From Actinomycetes bacterium (GTDB lineage Bacteria; Actinomycetota; Acidimicrobiia; Acidimicrobiales; Palsa-688), in assembly GCA_021809105.1 (NCBI GenBank), contig JAKBAM010000010.1:1-58960 (forward strand): a DNA stretch of 58,960 nt, in the 5' to 3' direction. Position 1 is the first letter of the stretch; each line of letters opens with the position of its first letter. Position numbers and translations under genes: made by a program. The notes beneath the pieces were generated by a model. It was given only the letters and a program-made list of their open reading frames with translations, did no database searches and was not told where the DNA came from. This document shows positions 35,766 to 45,124 of this stretch, piece by piece.

Positions 35766-35975
35766 AGGAAACGTCCTTTCCCACTGCTTAGGATAAGGAT
35801 ACATCCGCAACACCAGTTCGGGGAGGCTCATGGCCCCTACACCCGGGCGGCCTACCCGCAGCCTTTCCGGCGGTTGGCGTCTGCACTCGCGGCCCCCTGC
35901 GGCATGGCCTCCGTCCCTTCGTGCCCCTATCATGGTCGCCCGGCCCATGGCCAACCCAGGAAGGGTGATAGCCAG

Positions 35976-37178
35976 ATGCAAGAGCTTCCCCGCATCATCT
36001 CCGTCGACGACCACGTCCTCGAGCCCCCGGACCTCTGGTACAGCCGGCTCCCTGCAGCTGTCCGGGACACCGGCCCCCGGGTGCAGCGCATGCGCATGCG
36101 ACGCGGGTCGGCCACCGGCTGGGTGCCGGATCCCGACGGCGAGTGGTGTGATGTGTGGCTGTACGGCAACGTCGTCGCTCCCCTCATGATGCTGCAGGCG
36201 GCTGCGGGCTTCGAGAAGCTGACCATGGAGCTCACCACCTTCGACGATGTCCGGCCGGGAAGCTGGAAGCAGCACGAGCGTCTGGCTGATATGGATCTCG
36301 ACCACATAGAAGCTTCTATCTGCTTCCCCAACACATTGCCCCGCTTCTGCGGTCAGACATTCCTCGAGCAGGACGACAAGGACCTCGGATTCCTGTGCGT
36401 CCGCGCCTACAACGACTGGATGATCGACGAATGGTCGGCGGGCGAAGGTCGCGGTCGGCTTGTACCTCTCGGCATTGTCCCCTTGTGGGATCCCGAGCTG
36501 GCCGCCGCGGAGGTCCGGCGCTCTGCCGGCAAGGGTTGCCATGCCGTCTCGTTCACGGAGTCGCCAGTACCCCTTGGCCTCCCGTCTCTCTACGACAAGG
36601 ATCGCTTCTGGGATCCTTTCTTCCAGGCGTGCAACGACACAGACACGATCGTGTGCATGCATATAGGGTCATCCTCGAGGATGCCCACCACGGCGCCCGA
36701 CGCTCCGATGATCGTGGGCATGGCGCTGGACTGGCAGAATGCCGTCGGTTCGTTGACCGACTATCTGATGTCGGGGACGCTGGAGCGCTTCGGCAACCTC
36801 AAGGTAGCCTATTCCGAGGGACAGGTCGGCTGGATGCCGTACATTCTCGAGCGAATCGACAAGGTATGGGCGGAGTTCAATGGTGAAGAGTTCTCTAACA
36901 CGGTGACGGTGCCGCCGTCGACCCTGGCGAGGGGCCGGGTGTTCGGTTGCATCTTCGACGACGAGACCGGCCTGCGCAACCGGGAGGCCATCGGAATGGA
37001 TCAAATTTGTTTCGAAACAGATTATCCTCATTCGCAGTCAACCTGGCCCGGCAGCAAAGATCATCTGGAGCGGCTTTGCGCCAAGGCCGGGCTTTCCGAG
37101 AATGAGCGATTCAAGCTGGCTCGGGGTAACGCTATCTCGGCCTTCGGCCTGGACCGGTTCGGCATCAACCCCAGCTGA
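35976..37178 (+). CDS. Amidohydrolase family (PF04909-type) TIM-barrel hydrolase
   Basis: A 400-residue metal-dependent hydrolase or decarboxylase. The N-terminal ISVDDHVLEPPDLW is the variant metal motif common in actinobacterial members. CMHIGSSS and the late ETDYPHSQSTWPGSKDH, which carries the metal-binding aspartate, are also present. The substrate is unknown. The ATG at 35976 has AGGAAGG about 11 bases upstream. The downstream FGE gene starts 5 bp after its stop, so the two are probably co-transcribed. The 210 bp upstream hold no gene; TATCAT at 35928-35933 could be a -10 but lacks a good -35. Confidence 0.87.
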   Translation: MQELPRIISVDDHVLEPPDLWYSRLPAAVRDTGPRVQRMRMRRGSATGWVPDPDGEWCDVWLYGNVVAPLMMLQAAAGFEKLTMELTTFDDVRPGSWKQHERLADMDLDHIEASICFPNTLPRFCGQTFLEQDDKDLGFLCVRAYNDWMIDEWSAGEGRGRLVPLGIVPLWDPELAAAEVRRSAGKGCHAVSFTESPVPLGLPSLYDKDRFWDPFFQACNDTDTIVCMHIGSSSRMPTTAPDAPMIVGMALDWQNAVGSLTDYLMSGTLERFGNLKVAYSEGQVGWMPYILERIDKVWAEFNGEEFSNTVTVPPSTLARGRVFGCIFDDETGLRNREAIGMDQICFETDYPHSQSTWPGSKDHLERLCAKAGLSENERFKLARGNAISAFGLDRFGINPS

Positions 37179-37182
37179 GCCC

Positions 37183-38229
37183 GTGCCTCACGACTGGTCC
37201 CTCGATGTGCCCAGAGGTCCTGGCCACGCTGCGCCCGAAGGCATGGCATGGGTCCCGGGAGGCACTTTTGCCATGGGCTCCGACGAGAGGGAGTACCCGG
37301 AGGAAGGCCCTGTCCACCTCGTTTCGGTGGATGGCTTCTGGATGGACAGGACGCCGGTGACAGTCGGGGCCTTTGCCGAGTTCGTGGATGCGACCGGCTA
37401 CGCCACCGTGGCGGAACGCCCGATCGACCCGCACGAGTATCCGCAGCTCGCTCCAGATGTCCTCCGGCCAGGCTCGATGGTGTTCGTGCCGACAGCCGGC
37501 CCGGTGGACCTGTGCGACTTCTTGTCCTGGTGGAGATACCTCCCCGGCGCGAGCTGGGCCCGTCCCGAGGGATCACGCAGCCACTTGAACGATCGGGCCA
37601 CCCATCCCGTCACCCACGTAGCGTGGGAAGACGTCCTCGCCTACGCCACGTGGGCGGGCAAGGCACTGCCGACGGAGGCCGAGTGGGAGCGAGCGGCACG
37701 CGGCGGGCTCGACGGCGCCACCTACGCCTGGGGTGACGAGCTCGAGCCGGGCGGAACCGTGATGGCCAACACTTGGAGGGGCGAGTTTCCCTGGCAGAAC
37801 CTCGAGCCACCCTCGAGGCAGCGGACCACACCCGTCGCCTCCTACCCCCCGAACGGCTACGGCCTCTACGACGTCACGGGCAACGTGTGGGAGTGGACCG
37901 CTGATTTCTTTCAGTCACGTCACGCCGCGCCGACCGAGCACGACTGCTGCGTTCCCAGCAACCCGCGCCTCGATTCCGATGCCGACGGCAGCTACGACTC
38001 GCACGAGCCGGGGGGGGCGCACATCCCTCGGCGCGTGGTCAAGGGCGGCTCACACCTTTGCGCGGCCAACTACTGCCGGCGATACCGGCCTGCGGCCCGC
38101 CAGGCGCAGCAGGTGGAGTCGTCGATGTCCCACCTCGGCTTCCGCTGCATCCTCCGGGTGGACACGCCGAGCTTGGGCGCCAAAGGCGGAGAGGTCGGTG
38201 GACGGGGGGACACTGCGTTCAGCCACTGA
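37183..38229 (+). CDS. Formylglycine-generating enzyme family protein
   Basis: SUMF1-type oxidase that converts a sulfatase cysteine to formylglycine. The 348 residues carry GMAWVPGGTFAMGSDE, WEDVLAYATWAGKALPTEAEWE, GNVWEWTADFF and the C-terminal GGSHLCAANYCRRYRPAARQ. The latter holds the two active-site, copper-binding cysteines and marks a true FGE rather than a catalytically silent relative. No sulfatase gene is in the window, so the target is elsewhere or is another protein. The GTG at 37183 lies 5 bp after the amidohydrolase. The 3' end overlaps the convergent YtcJ-like gene by 11 bp. Confidence 0.88.
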   Translation: MPHDWSLDVPRGPGHAAPEGMAWVPGGTFAMGSDEREYPEEGPVHLVSVDGFWMDRTPVTVGAFAEFVDATGYATVAERPIDPHEYPQLAPDVLRPGSMVFVPTAGPVDLCDFLSWWRYLPGASWARPEGSRSHLNDRATHPVTHVAWEDVLAYATWAGKALPTEAEWERAARGGLDGATYAWGDELEPGGTVMANTWRGEFPWQNLEPPSRQRTTPVASYPPNGYGLYDVTGNVWEWTADFFQSRHAAPTEHDCCVPSNPRLDSDADGSYDSHEPGGAHIPRRVVKGGSHLCAANYCRRYRPAARQAQQVESSMSHLGFRCILRVDTPSLGAKGGEVGGRGDTAFSH

Positions 38230-39886
38230 ACGAGTCGGCGGTGCTCTCCTCTAAGCCTTCGAGAGCATCGCTCGCCCACGCGCAGCGCCCGCCGACGATC
38301 GTTGCCTCAACTGCAGCACCGTCGAAGGTGCCGCTCGAAAGCGGATCTGTAGAAAGGACGACCAAGTCGGCGAGGTAGCCTGCGTCCAGGCGACCACGTC
38401 GGTGCTCCTCGAACGCGCCGAAGGCGGATCCCTCTGTGGCCAACTTCCACGCCTGCGCCACGCTGATCGCTTCCGACGCCCCGAGCACAGCGCCGTTCCG
38501 GGTCCGTCGCTCGACTGCGGCGCGCATGTTGCGAAGGGGATCGAGGGGGGCGTTGGGGAAGTCGGTGTTGATCTGTGTCGGGATACCGAGGGCTAGGAGC
38601 GAGGCAATCGGCACGGTTCGCTCGGCGTCCTCGACACCGAACATCGCCGGCCACGAGTCACCGTTGGCCCACAAGAAAGCGGGTTGCGTGGACACCACGA
38701 CGTCGAGGGCACGAAGGCGCTCGAGCTGTCCTGGCCGCGGCGCGAGATGTGCGTGCTCCACGCGGTGGCGCAGCTGGCGGGAGCCAGGGACGGCGGCCGC
38801 AGCCTGGATGGCAGTCAGGGCCATGTCGAGCGCGCGCTGGCCTATTGCGTGTACGGCCACTTGGAGTCCGCCCCGGGCCGCGCCTGCCACCAGCGCGTCG
38901 AGATCCGCCGCCTCGATGCGCACCAGTCCACTGTTGTCCGGTTGGTCGCGGTAGCCGCCGTAGACGGCGGCGTTGTGCAGCGTGCAAGACCCGTCGATGC
39001 TGACCTTCACCCCGCCGAGGCGGAGCCAGTCGTCGCCGAACCCGCTGCGCAGGCCGACACGGCTGAGCTCTCCCAGCGTCGTCTGGCCCTCGACCACTCG
39101 GACGTAGAAGACCACACGGGCCCGCAGCCTGCCCTGCTCCCGCAACCGTTGGTAATCGCCCATTTCGTCGGGGCTCTGCACGATCTCGTGGATCTCGGCG
39201 ATCCCGTTGCGACTCAGCCGTTCGATGGCGGCCTCCAGGGCGTCGAGGCGGGAATCGACATCGAGTGGGGGCACGACCGTGTCGGCACGGGTCGCATCGA
39301 GGCGGAGCTTGGCCGTCTCGTGGAGGATCCCGTTAGGCCGCCCCGCCGCGTCGCGTTCGATACGGCCGCCAGGGGGATCGGAAGTTGCGCCCGTAATTCC
39401 GGCCGCCGCCAGGGCAACGGAATTGGCGGCGATCCCGTGCTTGCCCACCGTGCGCAGTATGACTGGCCGGTCGGCGCAGACCCCGTCGAGATCCGCGCGT
39501 GTGGGTAGCTGCCCCTCTCTCAAGGAATCAGCAGACAGGTTGTCCCCCTGGATCCACGAGGCGTCGGGCTGGTCTCGCGCTCGCTCGGCCACGAGGCGGA
39601 GCACGTCGTCGAGCGCCCGGGGGGCGAGAGCCGTGAAGTCGAGGAAGTGGGCCTGGAGCTGTGCGGCCCGGTGGTAATGAGTGTGGCTATCGGTGACTGC
39701 CGGCAGGACCGCGCGCCCTGCGAGGTCCACGACGGACGTACCGGCCGGCGCGCGTCGACGTATCTCGGGGTTGGAGCCAACAGCGACGACGCGGTCACCG
39801 GCAATCAGGACGGCCGAAGCCGGGGGGGCGCCTGTGCTGGCATGCACCGATGCATTCACGAGCGCCAAGTGTCGTGCTGCTGGCAA
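38219..39886 (-). CDS. YtcJ-like amidohydrolase
   Basis: A 555-residue metal-dependent hydrolase of the amidohydrolase_3 type. The HxH motif is in TDSHTHYHRA, the bridging lysine is likely in GGVKVSIDGS, further histidines are in VAVHAIGQRALD and HRVEHAHL, and the aspartate is in INTDFPNAPLDPL. These enzymes cleave amides, formamides or cyclic amides. The start is a TTG at 39886 with AAGGGGAG eight bases upstream. It is the last gene of the catabolic operon, 5 bp after ubiX. Confidence 0.86.
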   Translation of the reverse strand: MPAARHLALVNASVHASTGAPPASAVLIAGDRVVAVGSNPEIRRRAPAGTSVVDLAGRAVLPAVTDSHTHYHRAAQLQAHFLDFTALAPRALDDVLRLVAERARDQPDASWIQGDNLSADSLREGQLPTRADLDGVCADRPVILRTVGKHGIAANSVALAAAGITGATSDPPGGRIERDAAGRPNGILHETAKLRLDATRADTVVPPLDVDSRLDALEAAIERLSRNGIAEIHEIVQSPDEMGDYQRLREQGRLRARVVFYVRVVEGQTTLGELSRVGLRSGFGDDWLRLGGVKVSIDGSCTLHNAAVYGGYRDQPDNSGLVRIEAADLDALVAGAARGGLQVAVHAIGQRALDMALTAIQAAAAVPGSRQLRHRVEHAHLAPRPGQLERLRALDVVVSTQPAFLWANGDSWPAMFGVEDAERTVPIASLLALGIPTQINTDFPNAPLDPLRNMRAAVERRTRNGAVLGASEAISVAQAWKLATEGSAFGAFEEHRRGRLDAGYLADLVVLSTDPLSSGTFDGAAVEATIVGGRCAWASDALEGLEESTADSFSG

Positions 39887-39891
39887 GGTTG

Positions 39892-40539
39892 TTACTCCCC
39901 TTCGCTCTGCTCGGTCAGGTGCCCGTCCCATGGTTCGAAGAGCTGGTGCTCGATGCCGACCACGTCGAGCACCTTCCCTGCGACGAAGTCGACGAGCGCC
40001 TGGACAGTGCTGGAGTCGGAGTAGAAACCGGGGCTGGCAGGCATCACGATGGCTCCTTCCCCAGACAGCTCTGCAAGCTGGAGCAGAGTCGAGCGCCGGA
40101 GGGGGGTCTCCCGCAGCACCAGCACCAAAGGGCGGCGCTCCTTGAGCGTGACGTCCCCGGCGCGCTGGAGCAGATCCTTCGACATCCCGGCGGCGATCCC
40201 CGCCACCGACGCCGTAGTGGCGGGGACGACGATCATGCCCTTGGTCAGGTAGGAGCCGCTGCTCGGGCCGGCCGCCATGTCGGCGATCGGCCAGTACCGG
40301 ACAGCACTCATCTCTCGGCCAACCCATTCCTTCATGGCCTCCTGCCACCGGGACGGGCGGAAGATCATCCCGGTCTCGTCGCGCAGTGTCATGCGAGCGG
40401 CCTTGCTCACGATCAGGTCCACCTGCTCCCCTGCGTCCAGGAGCCCGCGGAGCACAGACGCCGCATAGGCGGTGCCGCTCGCCCCCGAGATCCCGACGAC
40501 CCAAGGACGCCGGCGACCTGGACATGGGCGCCCTGTCAC
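39892..40539 (-). CDS. ubiX: UbiX-like flavin prenyltransferase
   Basis: Makes prenylated FMN, the cofactor of UbiD decarboxylases. The 215 residues have the flavin motif VVGISGASGTAYAASVLRGLLDAG, the SSGSYLTKGMIVVPATTASVAGIAAG block and ETPLRRSTLLQLAELSGEGAIVMPASPGFY. The GTG at 40539 overlaps the molybdenum subunit gene by 4 bp. A ubiD gene lies 6.5 kb upstream in the same operon, which gives a matched pair. Confidence 0.92.
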   Translation of the reverse strand: MTGRPCPGRRRPWVVGISGASGTAYAASVLRGLLDAGEQVDLIVSKAARMTLRDETGMIFRPSRWQEAMKEWVGREMSAVRYWPIADMAAGPSSGSYLTKGMIVVPATTASVAGIAAGMSKDLLQRAGDVTLKERRPLVLVLRETPLRRSTLLQLAELSGEGAIVMPASPGFYSDSSTVQALVDFVAGKVLDVVGIEHQLFEPWDGHLTEQSEGE

Positions 40540-42881
40540 TGCCGGGTCGTTCCCTGAATGGCTGCGAGCACCCGAGCGGGGGTGAGGGGCAACCTGTTCA
40601 CGCGGCCACCGAAGGGGCGCAGGGCGTCTTCGACCGCGTTTGCTATCGCCGCAGGCACAGGGATGAGCCCTCCCTCACCGGCCCCTTTCACGCCGAGCGA
40701 ATTGAGGGGGCTTGGGGAAACGACGTGGAACAACTCCGGGCGCGGCACCTCCATGGCGGTGGGGAGGGGATAGTCGAGATAGCTAGTGGCCAACGGCTGA
40801 CCGTCTTCGTCGTAGGCCGCCTCCTCGTAGAGGGCGTTGCCGATGCCGTGGGCGAACGCGCCGTACATCTGGCCGTCCACGATCATGGGGTTGAGCACCA
40901 CACCGCAGTCGTGGCCGAGGACGCTGCGGACCACCTCCACCATGCCGGTCTCGACATCCACATCGACGACGGCGGCGTAGATGCCGCTCGTGTACACCGC
41001 CCGCAGCGGCTTGAAGTAGGCGGTCGCCTCGATGGCGACTGGCATGCGCGGGTCCACCGACATCCCGTGGCGCCCCATGTTGGACACAGCGGCCAGGTCC
41101 TGCAGGGTCACGGTCCTTTCCGGCGCCCACGCCACCGAGACGGACGATCCACCGAGCGTGACGTCGTCGGGGTCTACCCCCAAGGCGACTGCCCCGGCCG
41201 CGAGAAGCTCCGCTCTCAGTCGGAGACACGCCTCGTGCACGGCGGGCCCGGCAGTGGCTGTGACACGGGAGGCGAAAGTGCCTTGCCCGAAAGGGATCGT
41301 CGAAGTATCGCCGTGGCGAACTTCGACGTGTTCGATATCGACGCCAATAGCGTCGGCGGCAAGCTGCGCATATACGGTCTCGTAACCTTGCCCTTGCGGC
41401 GAGGCCGCCAGTGTGACCAGGATCCGACCGGCGTTGGTGAGACGAACCCGGGCTCCCTCGAAGGGGCCAAGGCCGGAACCTTCCACGAACATGCCGATCC
41501 CGAGGCCCAGGAAACGGCCCTCGCGCCGGGCGATGGCCTGCTCGGTGCGAAAGGCGGGAACATCGATGCGCTCCAACGCGCCGTCCAGCAGCGCCGGGTA
41601 GTCGCCGCTGTCATAGGTGAGCGGCGAGCCGTCGCGGAATCTCAGCCCGACGGCGTAGGGGAACTCATCAGCTTGGATCAGATTTCGGCGGCGCACCTCC
41701 GACGGCTCCAGGCCGAGGTGCTCGGCGATCCGGTCGACCATGCGCTCGGTGGCGGCCACCGCTTGGGGGCGCCCGGCGCCGCGTAGGGAGCTGGTCGGGA
41801 CCATGTTGGTGTAACAAGCGATCAGCTCGGAGTGGATGTTGGGAATCTTGTACGGGCCGGGCAGCGTAGACATCGTGATGGTCGGGACCTGCAAGCCCAC
41901 GCAGTAAGCACCCTGATCGTGCTCGAACACATCCTTCAGCACCAAGATCCGGCCATCGTCGTCGAATCCGATCTCCATGCGGTGGGTTTGTGAGCGCTCC
42001 ATCGTGGAGCTGATGAAGCTCTCCCACCGGTCCTCTATCCACTTGACCGTCGCCCCTAGATGCATGGCGATCCAGGGGATGAGCGCCTCCTCGCCGTAGA
42101 ACTGGGCCTTGGGGCCGAACCCCCCTCCGATGTCGGCAGGAGCGATCAAGCGGATCTCGTCCTCGGTCATGCCATACAGGGCGGCCAGCATGTGCCGGAC
42201 ATAGTGCGGTGTCTGGGTGGCGTCCCAAACGGTGAGCTGGCTGGCCGCCCGGTCGTAGCGGGCGGCTACCGCCCGTCCCTCCATAGAGTGGCCACCCCCA
42301 CGGGTGATGACGAAGGTGTCCCGTAAGACGTGAGGCGCAGTGCGCAGAGCGGCGTCGGGATCGCCGGACTGTTGGACGATGTGGACGGCAACATTGGTAT
42401 CGGAGGCTTCATGTACGAGGGGGGCACCTTCCGCCAGCGCGGAGGCCGTCGAGCCCACCCCGGGCCGCAAGTCGTAGTCCACCTCGATCAGCTCGAGGGC
42501 ATCCTCGGCCAGCCACCGGTTCGACGCCACCGCTACAGCCACCGGTTCACCCACGTAGCGGACCGCATCGACGGCGATCGGGTAGCGGGGCTGGCGGTTG
42601 AGCGACGGGTGGGTGACCTTGGGCGGCAGGTCCTGGAGGATGGGCCCGAGGTCGGCGGCGGTGAAGACCGCCACTACGCCCGGTGCCTGGCGAGCGCGCT
42701 CGACGGCGATCGAGCGGATGCGAGCGCTCGGATAGGGGCTGCGAAGGACAGCCGCCTCGTAACACGCACCGAAGTCCAAGTCGTCCAGGAACTTACCGGC
42801 GCCTATGAGCAGCCGATGGTCTTCGCGCCGGCGCATGCTCGTCCCGACGTGGCGCGTCGCGGTGGTCTCGACTTGGCTCAC
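40536..42881 (-). CDS. Molybdenum hydroxylase large subunit (CoxL/xanthine dehydrogenase family)
   Basis: A 781-residue molybdopterin-binding subunit that should hydroxylate a ring carbon or oxidise an aldehyde, using water. Motifs are GGGHSMEGRAVAARYD, ADIGGGFGPKAQFYGEE, the RGAGRPQAVAATERMVD loop and the active-site glutamate in GVKGAGEGGLIPVPAAIANAV. The RGAGR loop belongs to the general hydroxylase group and not to form I CO dehydrogenase, which has AYXCSFR. The GTG at 42881 overlaps the 2Fe-2S gene by 4 bp. The substrate is unknown. Confidence 0.92.
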   Translation of the reverse strand: MSQVETTATRHVGTSMRRREDHRLLIGAGKFLDDLDFGACYEAAVLRSPYPSARIRSIAVERARQAPGVVAVFTAADLGPILQDLPPKVTHPSLNRQPRYPIAVDAVRYVGEPVAVAVASNRWLAEDALELIEVDYDLRPGVGSTASALAEGAPLVHEASDTNVAVHIVQQSGDPDAALRTAPHVLRDTFVITRGGGHSMEGRAVAARYDRAASQLTVWDATQTPHYVRHMLAALYGMTEDEIRLIAPADIGGGFGPKAQFYGEEALIPWIAMHLGATVKWIEDRWESFISSTMERSQTHRMEIGFDDDGRILVLKDVFEHDQGAYCVGLQVPTITMSTLPGPYKIPNIHSELIACYTNMVPTSSLRGAGRPQAVAATERMVDRIAEHLGLEPSEVRRRNLIQADEFPYAVGLRFRDGSPLTYDSGDYPALLDGALERIDVPAFRTEQAIARREGRFLGLGIGMFVEGSGLGPFEGARVRLTNAGRILVTLAASPQGQGYETVYAQLAADAIGVDIEHVEVRHGDTSTIPFGQGTFASRVTATAGPAVHEACLRLRAELLAAGAVALGVDPDDVTLGGSSVSVAWAPERTVTLQDLAAVSNMGRHGMSVDPRMPVAIEATAYFKPLRAVYTSGIYAAVVDVDVETGMVEVVRSVLGHDCGVVLNPMIVDGQMYGAFAHGIGNALYEEAAYDEDGQPLATSYLDYPLPTAMEVPRPELFHVVSPSPLNSLGVKGAGEGGLIPVPAAIANAVEDALRPFGGRVNRLPLTPARVLAAIQGTTRQ

Positions 42882-43396
42882 TTCAAGGGTTCCTTCCCGG
42901 AGTCGGCTGCCAGCGACAGGACCGCGTCGACCAGGCCGACGTAGCCGGTGCATCGGCAGATGTTGCCACTGAGCGCCTCGCGCGCCTGAAACTCGCTTAC
43001 GACGGGCCCCTCTCGGAGTCGTGCGGTGAGCGACATGAGGAACCCGCTCGTGCAGAACCCACACTGCAAGGCGTGGTGCTCCCGGAAGGCGGCCTGGAGG
43101 TCGTCCAGCTCGTCGCCCCGGGCGAGGCCCTCGACCGTCTCGACATCCGCGCCCTGAGCTTGCGCGGCCAGCATGAGGCACGACCGCACCGCCAAGCCGT
43201 CGACTATGACGGTGCACGCGCCGCAACTACCGTGCTCGCAGCCGAGATGCGTCCCCGTGAGGCGCAGGTCGCGCCGGAGGATCTCGGCGAGGGAGACTCG
43301 GACGTCGGAGGAGAGAGTCACGGGTTCCCCGTTGACGACGAAAGAGAGCTCGATGACCTCACATCCGCCAGACGAGGTGGCGGGATCTTCAGGCAC
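42878..43396 (-). CDS. Molybdenum hydroxylase small subunit (2 x 2Fe-2S)
   Basis: A 172-residue electron transfer subunit. The plant-type ferredoxin cluster is in HLGCEHGSCGACTV with a fourth cysteine in RSCLML. The second cluster is in LQCGFCTSGFLM and SGNICRCTGY. It connects the molybdenum and FAD subunits. The GTG at 43396 overlaps the FAD-subunit gene by 8 bp. Confidence 0.95.
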   Translation of the reverse strand: MPEDPATSSGGCEVIELSFVVNGEPVTLSSDVRVSLAEILRRDLRLTGTHLGCEHGSCGACTVIVDGLAVRSCLMLAAQAQGADVETVEGLARGDELDDLQAAFREHHALQCGFCTSGFLMSLTARLREGPVVSEFQAREALSGNICRCTGYVGLVDAVLSLAADSGKEPLK

Positions 43397-44264
43397 TTAG
43401 GGCTCCTTGCTGCGAGCGGATGACGTCCAGCGACCTGCGAACCAGTACCCCTGCCACCTGGCGGCGGTAGGCGCCCTCGGCGTGGAAGTCGTCCGTCGGC
43501 GACATGCCTTCGCTGGCGCAGTACTGCGCCACCAGCAGGGTGGCGTCGTCAAGCACTCGACCGACCACGGCCTGCTCCGCCGCGACCGCCACGAACGGGG
43601 TGGGCGCAACCCCGGCACAGACGATGCGCGCCGCCGCCACCCGGTCACCGTCGGCCACCACGGTCGCAGCCACCCCTACCAGTGCGAAGTCACCCTTGCG
43701 ATGGCTGATCTCGAGGAAGGTCCCGGTCGAACCCGATCGCGGGCTGGGGATGCGCACCTCCGTGAGCAGCTCACCGGTCTCGATCGCGGTCGTGAAGTGG
43801 AATTGGAAGAAGTCCGCAGCGGGCACCTCGCGGCGGCCGCCCGATCGCTCGAGCACCATGGTCGCACCCAGCGCCACCATCGTCGCCGGCAGCTCCGCCG
43901 CAGGATCAGCGTGGGCCACGCTGCCGCAGACGGTCCCGCGGTTGCGGATCTGGGCGTGGGCTACATGGGCGATCGCCGCGTGCAGGATCGGGAATCGCAG
44001 CCCGATGTCGGGATCCAGCTCGACCTCCCGCTGGCGTGCCATTGCTCGGATGCGAAGGCCGGCTTCGTCCAGCTCCCATCCCCGCAGCTCTGAGAGCCCC
44101 CCGATGTCGACCAGGTGCGCCGGGGCGGTCAGGCGGTAGCCGAGCATGGGCAGGAGGCTCTGGCCCCCGGCGAGGACTTTGGCGTCATCACCCAGCTCGG
44201 CCAGGAGCTCCAATGCCTCTTGCAACGTGGCGGGTAGGTGATAGCGGAACGGTGCGGGCTTCAC
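43389..44264 (-). CDS. Molybdenum hydroxylase FAD-binding medium subunit
   Basis: A 291-residue CoxM-type subunit. FAD contacts are visible in KVLAGGQSLLPMLGYRL and in NRGTVCGSVAHADPAAELPA. The C-terminal domain is typical of the CO dehydrogenase flavoprotein family. Gene order in transcription is medium, small, large. The GTG at 44264 overlaps the upstream hydrolase gene by 4 bp. Confidence 0.94.
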   Translation of the reverse strand: MKPAPFRYHLPATLQEALELLAELGDDAKVLAGGQSLLPMLGYRLTAPAHLVDIGGLSELRGWELDEAGLRIRAMARQREVELDPDIGLRFPILHAAIAHVAHAQIRNRGTVCGSVAHADPAAELPATMVALGATMVLERSGGRREVPAADFFQFHFTTAIETGELLTEVRIPSPRSGSTGTFLEISHRKGDFALVGVAATVVADGDRVAAARIVCAGVAPTPFVAVAAEQAVVGRVLDDATLLVAQYCASEGMSPTDDFHAEGAYRRQVAGVLVRRSLDVIRSQQGALSA

Positions 44265-45124
44265 GTCGTTGGTCCTCCAGGGACGCTCGTGGCCGGACAA
44301 CAGCAAAGGTCTCGGGAGGGCTCGGGGACCGCTTCGCCCGCCAGGTGCGCCAAGACCGCAGTGCGAAGGGTTGCGCTCTCCAGTAGGGCAAAGTGGCGGA
44401 GACCGGGCCAGACCTGCCCGGTGGCGCCGGGGATGGCGTCGGCCAGCAGCTTCCCCATCGCAACGGGCGTCGCTTGATCATCCTCACCCGTGACCACAAG
44501 GGTGGCTGCTGTTATGGACGCCAGCCGAGCCCGGCCGTCGTAGGCGCCCAGAGCACGACACGCCTTGGCATGTGCCGCCGGCGAGGTGCCTAGGAAGATG
44601 CCCACCACGGCCGAAACCTCTGCGGGCGAACGCCGGCGGAACGCTCCACCGAACCACCGCTCGGTTTGGAAGGGCACCTGGAGCACCCGGGGCGAGCGCT
44701 CGGCGGTGGCTGCCCTCTGCTCCCATGCGGAGAAAGCCTCGGGCCCGTACCAGGCAGTGGTGTCGCACAGCGCGAGTCGATCGACGCGTTGGGGCGCAGC
44801 CGAGGCGAGCGCCACCGCCACCGTGCCACCCATCGACATGCCGAGAACGTGGGCTCGGGGGAGCTGGAGCTGGTCGAGGAGGGCGATCACGTCCGAAGCA
44901 AGGTCGTCGATGGTGAATGGCTGGCCGTCCCACTCGCTGCCGCCGTGCCCGCGCAGGTCGACGGCGATCAGCTCGTGGTGTGCGCCTAGCTCGGCGCCGA
45001 CGAGGTCCCACATGCGACCGCTGAGCGCTAGGGAGTGGAGGAGCACCAGCGGCGTCCCGGAGCCCTGCGTGGTGTAAGCCAGCCGCCCCCACGCGAGAGG
45101 CACGGACGACGCCACCCGCCTCAC
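44261..45124 (-). CDS. Alpha/beta hydrolase (3-oxoadipate enol-lactonase-like)
   Basis: A 287-residue alpha/beta-fold hydrolase. The nucleophile elbow is GMSMGG, the oxyanion region LLHSLALSGRMW, the acid is likely in VVTGEDDQATPV and the histidine in LRHFALLE. The overall pattern (VDLRGHGGSEW, FTIDDLASDVIALLDQL) resembles enol-lactonases and carboxylesterases of aromatic catabolism. The last 20 residues are a Cys/Pro-rich tail. It overlaps both neighbours by 4 bp. Confidence 0.85.
   Translation of the reverse strand: MRRVASSVPLAWGRLAYTTQGSGTPLVLLHSLALSGRMWDLVGAELGAHHELIAVDLRGHGGSEWDGQPFTIDDLASDVIALLDQLQLPRAHVLGMSMGGTVAVALASAAPQRVDRLALCDTTAWYGPEAFSAWEQRAATAERSPRVLQVPFQTERWFGGAFRRRSPAEVSAVVGIFLGTSPAAHAKACRALGAYDGRARLASITAATLVVTGEDDQATPVAMGKLLADAIPGATGQVWPGLRHFALLESATLRTAVLAHLAGEAVPEPSRDLCCCPATSVPGGPTT

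Noticed and set aside
35766..35975. Short gene between the pseudogene and the amidohydrolase
   Set aside because: Open stretches lack a ribosome binding site and resemble no protein; likely promoter region.
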